A stretch of DNA of 64,000 bases from Pollutimonas sp035515055 (GTDB lineage Bacteria > Pseudomonadota > Gammaproteobacteria > Burkholderiales > Burkholderiaceae_B): positions 15,762 through 79,761 of the forward strand of contig DATJBV010000032.1 in the NCBI GenBank assembly GCA_035515055.1. Reading direction: 5' to 3'. Positions 52,767-62,462 of the stretch are shown here, in pieces. The position numbers were made by a program, and so were the translations under genes. A model generated the notes under the pieces. It worked only from the letters and a program-made list of their open reading frames with translations. It did no database searches and was not told the origin of the DNA. Numbering within the stretch: position 1 is the stretch's first letter; the number at the start of each line of letters is the position of its first letter.

Positions 52767-53726
52767 TTATTCACAATATCGATTAGCTGACCGCCATCTC
52801 GAATATATTCCTATCACCAATTTTATTGTCCAAGATGGCAAGTAAGCGAGAGTTCGAATCAATATATATTTATTTTTATGCCTACCCGTATCATCTATCG
52901 CCAAAAGGAAGGTGTTTGCTATATCTTTTCTTCCATAGCGTAAAGCAGTGATACCATGCGCGATGGAGACGCTTGTGCGCATATCTATCAGGCCATTCCT
53001 GGTTTCGTGTGTATACTGCGCTGTGGCTAATAACTTATCGATTCGGCGGATCAGACCATCCGGGTAATTTACTAGCTTCGAGGCTAGGCCATCAGCAGTC
53101 GGTCGATAATAAGCGCCAACATAATCGCAAAACACAACGGGCGCCACTAGCGCGGCCGAAACCCAAACAGACATATCCTCGCCATGGCTTTCCCCGGCAG
53201 GAAATCCCCCTGTTTTTATAAAGATCGATTTTCTCAACATTACCGCAGACGTCCAAACTGACGGAGCGCCTGAGGCAACCTCACATATATAATTCTCAAA
53301 TTTCTCGAAGATGGGCTGATTGTTTTTCGGGGGGACAACATGCCTGGAATAGGCATTGCAAAACATTCCTGCGGACGGAAATCGCTTCGAGGCCTCCATC
53401 AGATTCCGGAGGTGGTGCTCAAACCAAATGTCATCGGCGTCAATAAAGGCGAGAAGATTTCCTTGAGATCCATCAACGCCTTGATTGCGAGCTTTTGCCA
53501 CACCTTCATTTTTTTTAGAGATGATGCGGATACGCGGATCGCCGAAAGACTCGACGATAGATAATGAGCCATCGGTGGAGCCATCGTTTACGACGATAAG
53601 CTCTAGCCGGCCATAGGATTGATTCAAGACGCTTAATACAGCTGCCTCGACGTATTCGGCCTTGTTGTACAAAGGCATTATTACGGAAACAATACTCACT
53701 TCAGTACTAGACGAATACTCTTCCAA
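52767..53726 (-). CDS. Family 2 glycosyltransferase
   Basis: A GT2 enzyme with SVIMPLYNKAEYVEAAVLS, ELIVVNDGSTDGSL and the DXD site AFIDADDIWFEHH. The 319-residue reading uses TTG 53726; GTG 53699 would start right at the conserved domain and is equally plausible. It lies between two methyltransferase genes. Likely adds one residue of the locus B oligosaccharide at the cytoplasmic face. Confidence 0.85.
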   Translation of the reverse strand: MEEYSSSTEVSIVSVIMPLYNKAEYVEAAVLSVLNQSYGRLELIVVNDGSTDGSLSIVESFGDPRIRIISKKNEGVAKARNQGVDGSQGNLLAFIDADDIWFEHHLRNLMEASKRFPSAGMFCNAYSRHVVPPKNNQPIFEKFENYICEVASGAPSVWTSAVMLRKSIFIKTGGFPAGESHGEDMSVWVSAALVAPVVFCDYVGAYYRPTADGLASKLVNYPDGLIRRIDKLLATAQYTHETRNGLIDMRTSVSIAHGITALRYGRKDIANTFLLAIDDTGRHKNKYILIRTLAYLPSWTIKLVIGIYSRWRSANRYCE

Positions 53727-53788
53727 TATTAGCTCTACGGTATTAAGTTGATTTCAGGGTTATTGTTCCGCTCAATGCGCGGCGACGT

Positions 53789-54508
53789 TCATTTGACGGC
53801 AGCAAGTGCCAGATATTCCACGAACGCCCCGCTGGAATATGTCCGCCCTAGCCTTTCTACGCCTTGCAGATCAAGACCGGCATCGCTATACATAATGCGC
53901 GCCAGAGACGGGCTCCAAAAGCTGACTGGCCCGTTATTCGCCAACGGCATGCCAGGATCGTCGATATTGGCAAGTGTCGCAGAATCGACTCGTATAGCTT
54001 TCGCGTCTCCGAACATCACTGAGGCGTCGGATAGGCGATAACTAAAATACTCGCCGCCAGGCCTCAATACTCTTACAATTTCGTCTAGAGCCAAACTCGA
54101 ATCAGTCAATGACAAATGCTGAAGGCTGACGACGTCCACCACTACATCAAAGAAGCCGTCGTTGTAGGGCAGCTCAGTGAAACTTCCTTGTAAGACGCTG
54201 GCTGTAACACCCCATTTTGATGACAGATGATCCATTGCCAATGTTAGCGCTTCAGAACTGCTGTCGAGGCCATAAACATCGAATCCCTCTTTGGCGAGCA
54301 TCCATAAGTTGGCTCCGGAACCGCAGCCTAATTCTAGAACTCGTATATGTTGCCGCTCGGTAATAGACCTCGCAAAATAGCGACTGGCGATGAACTGGAT
54401 CAACGCCTCATTCGGATAGCTGCGTTGCGCATGCATCCCACGGTCCTTGTACTGAGTAGCAAAGCAATTAACCGATATATTTATGAGTTCAGATTTACTG
54501 CTGTCCAT
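53789..54508 (-). CDS. Class I SAM-dependent methyltransferase
   Basis: 239 residues. VLELGCGSGANLWMLAKEG is motif I, DVYGLDSSSEALTLA motif II, VVVDVVSLQHLSL motif IV and VRVLRPGGEYF motif V, giving a complete core. The segment AQRSYPNEALIQFIASRYF near the N-terminus is typical of members in pseudaminic and legionaminic acid loci. The start overlaps the preceding GNAT/FemAB-like gene by 14 bases. N- or O-methylation of a nonulosonic acid is a reasonable guess. Confidence 0.78.
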   Translation of the reverse strand: MDSSKSELINISVNCFATQYKDRGMHAQRSYPNEALIQFIASRYFARSITERQHIRVLELGCGSGANLWMLAKEGFDVYGLDSSSEALTLAMDHLSSKWGVTASVLQGSFTELPYNDGFFDVVVDVVSLQHLSLTDSSLALDEIVRVLRPGGEYFSYRLSDASVMFGDAKAIRVDSATLANIDDPGMPLANNGPVSFWSPSLARIMYSDAGLDLQGVERLGRTYSSGAFVEYLALAAVK

Positions 54509-55538
54509 ACCTTACCCAATAGCGAGGAAAAACATGAGATGAGAATCCTTGCTTGAATTCCGCGATTGACAACTCTTTAAGCGAAGGAGCCGGACTATCT
54601 GACGGATAGGATCTAGCGCCCAGCCTATACCATGAAACGCCATGCTTCTTCATCTCTTCGAGAGCGCGGTATTGAACCACATGGCCAAGCGGTTTATCGA
54701 ACAGATTCCTGTCGTATGCGCCGACTACATATGACCCTTCGTCTTTAGTCATATAAAACAACCCGCCGCCGACCATTCTTCCATCCCCCCCCGTAAGGTA
54801 CACAAAGAACGCATCACCGGAGGCAATGGCCTCGTGTTGCAGGCGCCAACTTTCCAATGAGCGTGTAACTCGACCCGCTACACTAATATGCAGCGACCGA
54901 AACTCGTCCCATATAGCCGCATTTGCTTGATTCATAACCTGCACCGTCCACAGCCTGTTACCCGAGGAGAGAAGCGATTTATAACTTTTCCGGAGACCGC
55001 TTTTGATGTCTGCCATGCTCCGCGTGACGTCGGCGAAAAGGTCGTGGCCTAGTACTACACTAGCCCCGGACTGCAATGCCTTTTGTTGCCAATCGCTTAT
55101 CCCTCCGTCACCGTTCGTGAACCCTTCTTCACTGGCCCAACCCGCAGATTCAAATTGGCGCGAGCATTCCGTCGCAATGTTGAGGCAGCTTGCGGACATT
55201 GACTTTAATGTTCGGCGCGCAACACTACGATGAAAAAGAGGTGGCAAAAGATCCCCACCGGCCAAGCCAAGCACTCGCTTGCCAGTCTCGCGGTGAGTGG
55301 AAAGAGTTAGCGGCCATATGCCGAGAGACTTGCCATCCCTGCAAAATACCAGGGAAAGGTCTTCGACGGACCATCCGTTTCCACGCCAATACTCTATCTG
55401 ATAGTCGATCATTGGCGCGCTATACATCACCGGAAGGTAGTGCAGCGCTTTAGCCGCGTCGATCCACTCGTCAGGAGCCGCAACCCTCAGTTTTGCCTTG
55501 AGTCCCTCCGACTCTACAAGATCAAGAATGTTAATCAC
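54495..55538 (-). CDS. FemAB/GNAT-like acyltransferase
   Basis: 347 residues from GTG 55538. The tail VVQYRALEEMKKHGVSWYRLG and LSIAEFKQGFSSHVF is the pattern of the FemAB-like acetyltransferase_6 domain, also found in enzymes that transfer aminoacyl or acyl groups to sugar amines. MYSAPMIDYQIEYWRGNGW resembles the N-terminal half of such proteins. The neighbours are pse genes and a methyltransferase, so the likely acceptor is the 5- or 7-amine of a nonulosonic acid. This is inferred. The substrate could also be peptidoglycan-like. Confidence 0.7.
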   Translation of the reverse strand: MINILDLVESEGLKAKLRVAAPDEWIDAAKALHYLPVMYSAPMIDYQIEYWRGNGWSVEDLSLVFCRDGKSLGIWPLTLSTHRETGKRVLGLAGGDLLPPLFHRSVARRTLKSMSASCLNIATECSRQFESAGWASEEGFTNGDGGISDWQQKALQSGASVVLGHDLFADVTRSMADIKSGLRKSYKSLLSSGNRLWTVQVMNQANAAIWDEFRSLHISVAGRVTRSLESWRLQHEAIASGDAFFVYLTGGDGRMVGGGLFYMTKDEGSYVVGAYDRNLFDKPLGHVVQYRALEEMKKHGVSWYRLGARSYPSDSPAPSLKELSIAEFKQGFSSHVFPRYWVRYGQQ

Positions 55539-55621
55539 GGTACTTCTGAATCATAGTGTCGTTGTCCCACTTCCACGGGTGCCAATCCAGGGGGATGTAA
55601 GATAATCATTGTGAAGGCCCC

Positions 55622-57649
55622 TTAGTTTAGGCGTTTGAATCCACCGTGGCATACTGGCCCCCTCAGTAGGCTATTAATGTCTCGCCCTTCTTCGCATTCC
55701 TTGATAAGCCGGAACACAGGGTCTAGCAACTCAAAATAACCATCGACGACTTCCGGGCTATGCTCGGTGCTCACATACACGCTATTGCCGCCTATGTAAC
55801 CCTTCGCCAGAAGTTCCTGGGTGATTAAGGTTTTATACGCAAGGGCGTCAGGACTGACAAAGGTGAAGCCGGTAAGTGCAGGCAGCCCCCAGTGTTCGAT
55901 CTTTAAGCCATGTGTTTCCGCCATCTGTTGCCAACGACGGCGGATTTCGAGGCCCGTGGCAGTGATGTAGTCCCACGATTGAGTTCGTTCCATCACATCT
56001 AAAGTCTTCAAGGCGGCGGATGGTCCAATACGTTCAGTCCAGAAGGTGCTACTGATGAACGTGGATTGGGCTGCTTCCATAACCTCTCTGCGCCCAATTG
56101 TGGCAGTGATCGCATATCCGTTGCCCAATGCTTTCCCAAATAGTGCCAGATCCGGCTCAACGCCATAAAGCTTGTGCAAACCCCCGAAGGTTTGCCGAAA
56201 ACCCGACGTGCACTCATCAAAAATCAACACAATGCCGTTCCTCGTGGCGAGCTGGCGTACTTTGTGTAAAAAATTGTCTTCGGGGCCATGATTGCGTGAA
56301 ACTTCCATCTTGATCACGCCAATATTTTTATCGCGAACGAGTTGCTCAAGCTCGGCAAAATTGTTGTAGGTGAACGGGAATACGGTGCCGCGCAAAGCGC
56401 TTGGCACGCCTTTTGGTTCTAAACCGGGTAGTAAATGGCCAGCCAAGACTTCGTCATTGCCCAAATTTGCAGATAGATACCAGTCATGCCATCCGTGATA
56501 ACCGCAGACAGCGACATTATCTTTGCCCGAAGCAGCGCGTGCAATTCGAATAGCGATAGCGTTAGCCTCTCCACCGGAGCGTGCCAACCTTGCCATATCG
56601 GCCCACGGATGCATCTCAATTAACTTTTCCGCCAAGTAAACTTCCTCGGGGCAATTGAACGTTGACATGTTCCCGCTCGCCACGGTCTTCAATACAGCTT
56701 CATCGACCTCGGGATGACCGTATCCCAAAATGTTTGTGCCTATCCCCATAATGGACATATCTATGTAGGAGTTGTTGTCCAAGTCCCATACGGTGCACCC
56801 TTTGGCCCTACTGAAATACGCAGGCCACAGCTCTGGAAGAAACATTTCAGCCCTTTTCGACAACAGCATGCTTCCTCCCGGAATCACCTGCTTTGCACGC
56901 TTCCAGAGTTTCTGCCCCGTTCCCATCTTTATCCCCTCATTGCGTTTCAAATCGCTATTAGCAGCAAACAACTCTGGTTGCCCGTGCTGTAGCTCTAACA
57001 CCTGCTCCCACGAAAAATAAATATCGGGGAAAAAATGATTAAAAATAGCCTTTACCACATTTAGATCGGCCGCCTCATCCACTGTCCAGCGCAGTGCCGA
57101 GAGGTCACTTTCGTTGGTGATGGCTCCTTGGCTAAAAATCTGCGCTCTGCGCAGGTAGGGCGTGACGTGCTCGCGATCGTGGCGGTCCATAGTTTGACAA
57201 GCCGCCTGCCGAAGCGCGTTGATGGAAAACACTTCCGTGTCTAACCCATCGGGAAAGGTCGGTGGACTTACATTACTGAAGTAATCGACGCCTGACGTTT
57301 TGAAGCCCTGGATTACCTTATCGACTAACAAGGGATCTATTAGAGGACAATCGCCCGTAATCCGAACGATTACATCCGCGCTTGCACCGTCTGCAGCGCT
57401 CAGATACCTGCCTAAAACATCGTATTCGCTGCCACAGTAACAGCGATACCCCAATCGTTCGACGTGGTCTGCGAGGCGCCGATCCGATCGAAGATCGGTC
57501 GTCGCCACGACAATTTCATCGATCTCCAGTGAACGGGCAAGGCGCTTAAGCAAGATCTCGATCATGGGAATGCTATTGATCGGCTTCATCACCTTATTTG
57601 GAAGTCGCGTCGAACCTGTGCGCGCTTGAACAATGGCAACTACCTTCAT
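55622..57649 (-). CDS. SpsF/PseF-like cytidylyltransferase fused to class III aminotransferase
   Basis: A 675-residue fusion. Residues 1 to about 240 are a SpsF-type nucleotidyltransferase (IVQARTGSTRLPNKVM, GSEYDVLGRYLSAADG, RITGDCPLIDPLL, DREHVTPYLRR), the group to which CMP-pseudaminate synthases are often assigned in sps-type clusters. Residues about 255-660 are a glutamate-1-semialdehyde-aminomutase-like PLP enzyme (KQVIPGGSMLLSKR, GYHGWHDWYLS, cofactor Lys in LFGKALGNGYAI). The start overlaps the aldo/keto reductase stop by four bases. The first half is the best PseF candidate in the window; the second half may make an amino-sugar or amino-acyl precursor. Confidence 0.85.
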   Translation of the reverse strand: MKVVAIVQARTGSTRLPNKVMKPINSIPMIEILLKRLARSLEIDEIVVATTDLRSDRRLADHVERLGYRCYCGSEYDVLGRYLSAADGASADVIVRITGDCPLIDPLLVDKVIQGFKTSGVDYFSNVSPPTFPDGLDTEVFSINALRQAACQTMDRHDREHVTPYLRRAQIFSQGAITNESDLSALRWTVDEAADLNVVKAIFNHFFPDIYFSWEQVLELQHGQPELFAANSDLKRNEGIKMGTGQKLWKRAKQVIPGGSMLLSKRAEMFLPELWPAYFSRAKGCTVWDLDNNSYIDMSIMGIGTNILGYGHPEVDEAVLKTVASGNMSTFNCPEEVYLAEKLIEMHPWADMARLARSGGEANAIAIRIARAASGKDNVAVCGYHGWHDWYLSANLGNDEVLAGHLLPGLEPKGVPSALRGTVFPFTYNNFAELEQLVRDKNIGVIKMEVSRNHGPEDNFLHKVRQLATRNGIVLIFDECTSGFRQTFGGLHKLYGVEPDLALFGKALGNGYAITATIGRREVMEAAQSTFISSTFWTERIGPSAALKTLDVMERTQSWDYITATGLEIRRRWQQMAETHGLKIEHWGLPALTGFTFVSPDALAYKTLITQELLAKGYIGGNSVYVSTEHSPEVVDGYFELLDPVFRLIKECEEGRDINSLLRGPVCHGGFKRLN

Positions 57650-58530
57650 AGAGCACTCCAGCGACCGGGGTTAAGCAAATCAAGATCAAATGTTGCGGGC
57701 CAGATCGGTAAAGAGCTCAACCCTGCTCCCGATGCCGCAAGAATCTGATGCAGATGAGCAATGCTATCGGTGCCGATTACAACCTTGTCCACGCCCTCGA
57801 CAGAAAGCGCAAAAGCCAAACATGCCTCAAGCGGCGTCTTGCCGACCTTGTGCAACCAATGATCCCATGAATCCCAGACAGCTCGCCATGGATGGAATTT
57901 TTCCGGGCGGGTGGCCACCGGCATTAAGAGCAGTCCCTGCAAAAAAGCAGAACGAGTATGCACCTCTATACCTTCCGAATTAAGGCGGGTCAGCCATCCT
58001 GAAGTAATGAGGCGCTGATCCAGAATGCTCAGGGGCGCCTGAATCAAATCGAGAGTTAGGCACTGCATCAGCGGCACCAGCTCATCCACGCTATAAATTG
58101 ACACACCAATTTTCTTCGCATGGCCTCGAGACTTCAATGCCATAAGGGCAGTCCCTAAAGCGTCGCCCTGCGGCCCCAATAACTGTTCCGGCCGATGGAG
58201 CAGAACCGCATGCAAAGAATCGATGCCTAGCCTTTCTAGCGAACCCTCAATCTGGCTGCTAACCCAGCCGGCAATGTCCCGGCAGTCGGAAGGTACGGCC
58301 GGCAACTTGGTAACTACCTGGAATCCGGATACGCCTATTTGGCCGAGAACTTGCTCGCTTCGCCCATAAGCAATCGCCGTATCAAGCGTTGCTACGCCGT
58401 TTGCCGCGGCAAGAGACAATATTTGCTCCGCTTCTGCAAATGACGTTCGCCCACGCAAATTTGCGATGCCATAGTCCACTCCAAACTGAACGGTCCCAAG
58501 TGCCAGCTTTGTCAAATTTCTGCCCGGCAT
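57646..58530 (-). CDS. Aldo/keto reductase
   Basis: A 294-residue NADPH-dependent TIM-barrel reductase: LALGTVQFGVDYGIAN at the N-terminus, TLDTAIAYGRSE with the catalytic Asp and Tyr, and VVIGTDSIAHLHQIL near the cofactor phosphate site. The usual catalytic Lys lies in VVTKLPA, and the usual HH-type position reads HAVLLHRPEQLLG. Reductases of this class accompany SpsF-type genes in nonulosonic acid clusters, where their substrate is not established. Overlaps pseC by 19 bases. Confidence 0.82.
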   Translation of the reverse strand: MPGRNLTKLALGTVQFGVDYGIANLRGRTSFAEAEQILSLAAANGVATLDTAIAYGRSEQVLGQIGVSGFQVVTKLPAVPSDCRDIAGWVSSQIEGSLERLGIDSLHAVLLHRPEQLLGPQGDALGTALMALKSRGHAKKIGVSIYSVDELVPLMQCLTLDLIQAPLSILDQRLITSGWLTRLNSEGIEVHTRSAFLQGLLLMPVATRPEKFHPWRAVWDSWDHWLHKVGKTPLEACLAFALSVEGVDKVVIGTDSIAHLHQILAASGAGLSSLPIWPATFDLDLLNPGRWSAL

Positions 58531-59654
58531 GCTTCTATTACTTTGCTTTGCTGTATATCGGTCATCGCGTGGAACAGCGGCAGGCTTAAAGCCTCGGTGT
58601 AATACTGCTCGGCTTGCGGATAGTCGCCCTGTTGAAATCCCATTCGCTGAAAGTAGGGCTGAGTATGAACTGGTATGTAATGCAGATTCACGCCTATTCC
58701 CCGGGCGCGAAGTCCGTCGAAAATGGAGTTGCGGTTCTTTGCTTGCACACGAATCACATACAAGTGAAATGCCGAGCGTACTTCAGGATGCTGCCATGGC
58801 GCGACCGCGTTCATGTCGTCTAGCGCTTCTTCATAGCGTGATGCCAGTTGATGTCTGCGATCAACATACTCGTCCAGGCGATCCAACTGGCTTAATCCCA
58901 ACGCGGCTTGCAATTCCGTCATCCGATAATTGAAGCCGAGTTCTAACTGTTGGTAGTACCAAGGGCCGTCAGGCAAGTGGGTCATCTGCGCAGGATCACG
59001 CGTTATTCCATGGCTGCGCAGTAAGTTCATTTTTTCGGCCAAGGCACCATCGTTGGTCAGGGCCATCCCGCCCTCGCCCGTCGTAATTATCTTGACCGGG
59101 TGGAAACTAAACACGGTGATATCGCTATATTTGCAGTCGCCTATTGGTTTACCGTGATAATGGCCCCCGATTGCATGCGATGCATCCTCAATGATCTTAA
59201 AACCGAATTCGCGCCCCAAGGCATGAATAGCCTGCATGTCGCAAGGTTGCCCACATAGATGGACCGCAACGACCACCTTGGGCAAACGGCCTTGCGCCTG
59301 GGCTTGCACCAATTTACGTTCTAAGGCGCGGGGACAGAGATTGTAGGTAGCTGGATCGATGTCCACGAAATCCACCTTCGCTCCGCAATACAACCCACAG
59401 TTGGCAGATGCGACGAATGTAATGGGTGTTGTCCAGAGCCAATCATCGACGCCGAGTCCCAACGCCAAGCACGCAAGATGCAGTGCTGACGTGGCGCTGT
59501 TGACCGCCACACCGTAGTCCGCGCCACACCGCGCCGATACTGCTTTTTCGAAGCGCGGCACCACGGGTCCCTGCGTGAGAAACTCAGACTTCAATACATT
59601 GACAACTGCATCAATGTCCGCGCTGGTAATATCTTGGCGACCATAGGGAATCAT
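58512..59654 (-). CDS. pseC: UDP-4-amino-4,6-dideoxy-N-acetyl-beta-L-altrosamine transaminase
   Basis: PseC aminates the 4-keto sugar produced by PseB, using PLP and glutamate. The 380-residue protein carries IPYGRQDITSADIDAV, FLTQGPVVPRFE, TTPITFVASANCGLYCGA, IEDASHAIGGHYHGKPIG and the cofactor Lys in FSFHPVKIITTGEGG, the diagnostic wording of PseC rather than of generic DegT enzymes. LHYIPVHTQPYFQ near the C-terminus completes it. It follows pseB by three bases. Confidence 0.94.
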   Translation of the reverse strand: MIPYGRQDITSADIDAVVNVLKSEFLTQGPVVPRFEKAVSARCGADYGVAVNSATSALHLACLALGLGVDDWLWTTPITFVASANCGLYCGAKVDFVDIDPATYNLCPRALERKLVQAQAQGRLPKVVVAVHLCGQPCDMQAIHALGREFGFKIIEDASHAIGGHYHGKPIGDCKYSDITVFSFHPVKIITTGEGGMALTNDGALAEKMNLLRSHGITRDPAQMTHLPDGPWYYQQLELGFNYRMTELQAALGLSQLDRLDEYVDRRHQLASRYEEALDDMNAVAPWQHPEVRSAFHLYVIRVQAKNRNSIFDGLRARGIGVNLHYIPVHTQPYFQRMGFQQGDYPQAEQYYTEALSLPLFHAMTDIQQSKVIEACRAEI

Positions 59655-59657
59655 GAC

Positions 59658-60656
59658 TCAGATCTTCCCTATTTTCTGCCGATTCATATCGATCCACCCT
59701 TTCAAGGCTTCGTCCTCCATCCACTGGGGATTGCTATCGCTCGCATATACGAATCCCTCTTGAACCTTTTTGCCATCCTTGATGCGCGATGGTGAATCCG
59801 ACCATCCGTTAATCGCCGGCAATATCTTGAAATGCTCTGGATATTCATAAGTATGAAGCGAATCTTCGGCGCTGATCATTTGCTCGTGCAGTTTTTCACC
59901 AGGTCTTATGCCGACGATCTCTTGCGTTGCTTGCGGCGCCACAACTCGCGCCAAATCCGTCATTTTCATGGATGGGATCTTCTTCACATAGATTTCACCA
60001 CCGACCATATCGTCAAACGCGTGCCACACCAGCTCAACACCTTGCTCTAGCGAAATCATGAATCTTGTCATTCGCTTATCGGTAATGGGGAGAACTCCGG
60101 AGTCTTTGACCGACATGAAAAAAGGAAGGACGGAGCCGCGCGATCCCATTACATTTCCATAACGCACAACGCAAAAGCGAGTCCCGTGCTCGCCCGAATA
60201 TGCATTCCCCGCCACGAACAGCTTATCGGAAACGAGCTTGGTAGCTCCGTATAGATTTACAGGGCTGCTGGCTTTGTCTGTAGACAATGCTACTACCCGC
60301 TTCACTCCTTTATCTATACATGCATCAACCAAGTTCATTGCGCCGTTAATATTCGTTTTGACGCATTCGAACGGGTTGTACTCTGCCGTCGGGACGATTT
60401 TTGTGGCGGCAGCATGAACGACCAAATCGATTCCGTCGAGCGCGCGATACAAGCGGTCTTTGTCCCGAACATCGCCGATAAAGAACCTTACCCTCGGATC
60501 GTCCTTGAACAGTTTCGCCATTTCCCACTGTTTCATTTCATCCCGAGAAAGTATGACGATTTTCTTAGGGTTGTATTGTGCAAGAGTCATGGGCACGAAG
60601 GTATGTCCGAAGGAACCCGTGCCTCCCGTTATGAGAATTGTTTGATTAGATAACAT
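59658..60656 (-). CDS. pseB: UDP-N-acetylglucosamine 4,6-dehydratase (inverting)
   Basis: The 332-residue soluble enzyme removes water and inverts C5 of UDP-GlcNAc, the first committed step to pseudaminic acid. LITGGTGSFGHTFVP is the NAD loop. VVHAAATKIVPTAEYNPFEC, ALSTDKASSPVNLYGATKL with the catalytic Tyr-x3-Lys, and RYGNVMGSRGSVLPFF are hallmark PseB segments. This soluble SYK-type enzyme coexists with the membrane SMK-type dehydratase at 37909, so the two 6-deoxy-4-keto sugars are made by separate enzymes. Confidence 0.95.
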   Translation of the reverse strand: MLSNQTILITGGTGSFGHTFVPMTLAQYNPKKIVILSRDEMKQWEMAKLFKDDPRVRFFIGDVRDKDRLYRALDGIDLVVHAAATKIVPTAEYNPFECVKTNINGAMNLVDACIDKGVKRVVALSTDKASSPVNLYGATKLVSDKLFVAGNAYSGEHGTRFCVVRYGNVMGSRGSVLPFFMSVKDSGVLPITDKRMTRFMISLEQGVELVWHAFDDMVGGEIYVKKIPSMKMTDLARVVAPQATQEIVGIRPGEKLHEQMISAEDSLHTYEYPEHFKILPAINGWSDSPSRIKDGKKVQEGFVYASDSNPQWMEDEALKGWIDMNRQKIGKI

Positions 60657-60673
60657 AGTCTGAGCCAGTCTTA

Positions 60674-62458
60674 TTAAGTCGTGGTACTTTCAGTTAGAAC
60701 AATTTGCTGATACGTTCCCTGGCGCAAGAGCCTTCCGCTATCGAGCTCGAAAACGCAATCGCATTCACTTAGTGTCGAGAGTCTGTGTGCAATCATCAGG
60801 ACTGTGACTTTAGATCCCAGACCACGAAGGGACTCCATCACTGATCGCTCCGTACCATCATCCAGTGCGCTCGTGGCCTCGTCAAAGACCAAGACGTCAG
60901 CTTGCTTATATAACGCCCGAGCAATGCCTATGCGTTGGCGTTGCCCGCCCGACAGCCGCACACCCCGCTCTCCTACTTGCGTCTCATACCCCTCAGGCAG
61001 GCTTCCAATATATGCGTCAATTTGTGCTTTGCGAGCGGCAGCCTGTACACGGGCCATATCAACGTCATTGTGTTCGGAACCGAAGGCAATGTTCTCAGCG
61101 ATAGAAGCATCGGACAGGTAAATTGTTTGTGGCACATGAGCGATGCGCGCCTGCCAATTTCGACGGTTCAAGGCAGAGAGTTCTGCGCCATCAATAAGCA
61201 CGCTTCCTTCGGTGGGCTCTAGTAGACCCATGACCAGGTCAAGGGAAGTACTTTTTCCACTTCCCGTCTTTCCGATGAAGCCGACGTGATTTCCCTTCAT
61301 AATTTCGAGGCTAAGGTTGCGAAGGACATCTCGGCCCTGTGGCGCGTAGCGAAAATAGACATTCTGCAAACGTATGCTTTTTTCAAATGGCAGGGCGCGG
61401 CCAATATTCGGCGTGAAGTATTCAGGCGGTATCTCCTGTTCAAGCAAATGAACGACGTCATCCACGACACGTTGATATCCGACAACGATTGCCCACCCGT
61501 TATATATCTGCTGCATAAGAGGCAGCAGTTTTTGCGCACCGACTGCTAACGCACCCAGTATAGGGATGGTAGCTATCAGGCCGCCTTCTCGCTGGCTGAG
61601 CCAATAAGCGAATGTTGCCAATAACAATATACCGACCGCTTCAATAATATAGCGGGGCGCATTCCCGATAAAATTATTGATTATTTGAGCCCTACGCAAG
61701 CCGTTCCCAATGCTGTTGAAGCGCCTAACATATAATTCCTGCGATCCGTCAATCAAGACATCGCGGATTCCCCCCAGGCCTTCCTGGACAGCTTGCACAC
61801 GTGTAGTTTGCGCCGCCGCAATTATTTGACTGTTTTTTGACAAATTACGCCGCGTGACCAACGTAATCAACAAATATAACGTTGTGAAGCCAGCCCCGCC
61901 TCCGATGGCGACCACAGGGTCGATAGCGATCAGCGCAACCAATATTGCAAAAGCGGTCATTGTTGCCACGATTACGTTCATAAGTGGAACAAGCATGCAC
62001 TCGACCACTATTTGGACCTTCCCGATGCCCGCGATTGTTTCGCTTGTATTATGCGATACGTGATAACGATAGGGCTGAAATAAGCTACGCCGATATACTT
62101 CCCTACCTAGATCGTAACCAATGCCATAGCCGATTTTGTTAGTCACCCATATCAAAAGTATCCGGACAGAGGCTGAAAACACTGCAACCGAGATAAAAAG
62201 CATTGTGGCAGGCAACAGCAGACGCTGCTCATCATGCCACCCTAGCGCCCCGAATACGTGCCGTACCAAGGGATAATCCATCGCCTTGTCCGGTTCCGTC
62301 ATAAGCGCCAGAAAAGGAAGTACGGCGCTGATTGTCACTAGTTCCGCACATGCCCCGATCATCATCAGCACGAGCAAGCCGAATAACTGGCGACGGCGGC
62401 GCCGCGACAAATGAAAATAGAGGCGCGAAATGGTTTGCGGTAAAGAACGTGCGTCCAC
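60674..62458 (-). CDS. ABC transporter, fused permease and ATPase (PglK-like flippase)
   Basis: About 594 residues: six membrane helices (about 40-310) and an ABC ATPase with Walker A IGKTGSGKST, signature RLSGGQRQRIG and Walker B VLVFDEATSALDD. GTG 62458 is chosen because GAGGA lies nine bases upstream; a GTG at 62485 lies inside the regulator gene. The half-transporter layout is that of MsbA/PglK. With PglC-, PglD-, PglE- and PglF-like genes in the same operon, it probably flips the locus B lipid-linked oligosaccharide. A lipid A or peptide exporter role is less likely from context. Confidence 0.85.
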   Translation of the reverse strand: MDARSLPQTISRLYFHLSRRRRRQLFGLLVLMMIGACAELVTISAVLPFLALMTEPDKAMDYPLVRHVFGALGWHDEQRLLLPATMLFISVAVFSASVRILLIWVTNKIGYGIGYDLGREVYRRSLFQPYRYHVSHNTSETIAGIGKVQIVVECMLVPLMNVIVATMTAFAILVALIAIDPVVAIGGGAGFTTLYLLITLVTRRNLSKNSQIIAAAQTTRVQAVQEGLGGIRDVLIDGSQELYVRRFNSIGNGLRRAQIINNFIGNAPRYIIEAVGILLLATFAYWLSQREGGLIATIPILGALAVGAQKLLPLMQQIYNGWAIVVGYQRVVDDVVHLLEQEIPPEYFTPNIGRALPFEKSIRLQNVYFRYAPQGRDVLRNLSLEIMKGNHVGFIGKTGSGKSTSLDLVMGLLEPTEGSVLIDGAELSALNRRNWQARIAHVPQTIYLSDASIAENIAFGSEHNDVDMARVQAAARKAQIDAYIGSLPEGYETQVGERGVRLSGGQRQRIGIARALYKQADVLVFDEATSALDDGTERSVMESLRGLGSKVTVLMIAHRLSTLSECDCVFELDSGRLLRQGTYQQIVLTESTTT

Positions 62459-62462
62459 TAGG

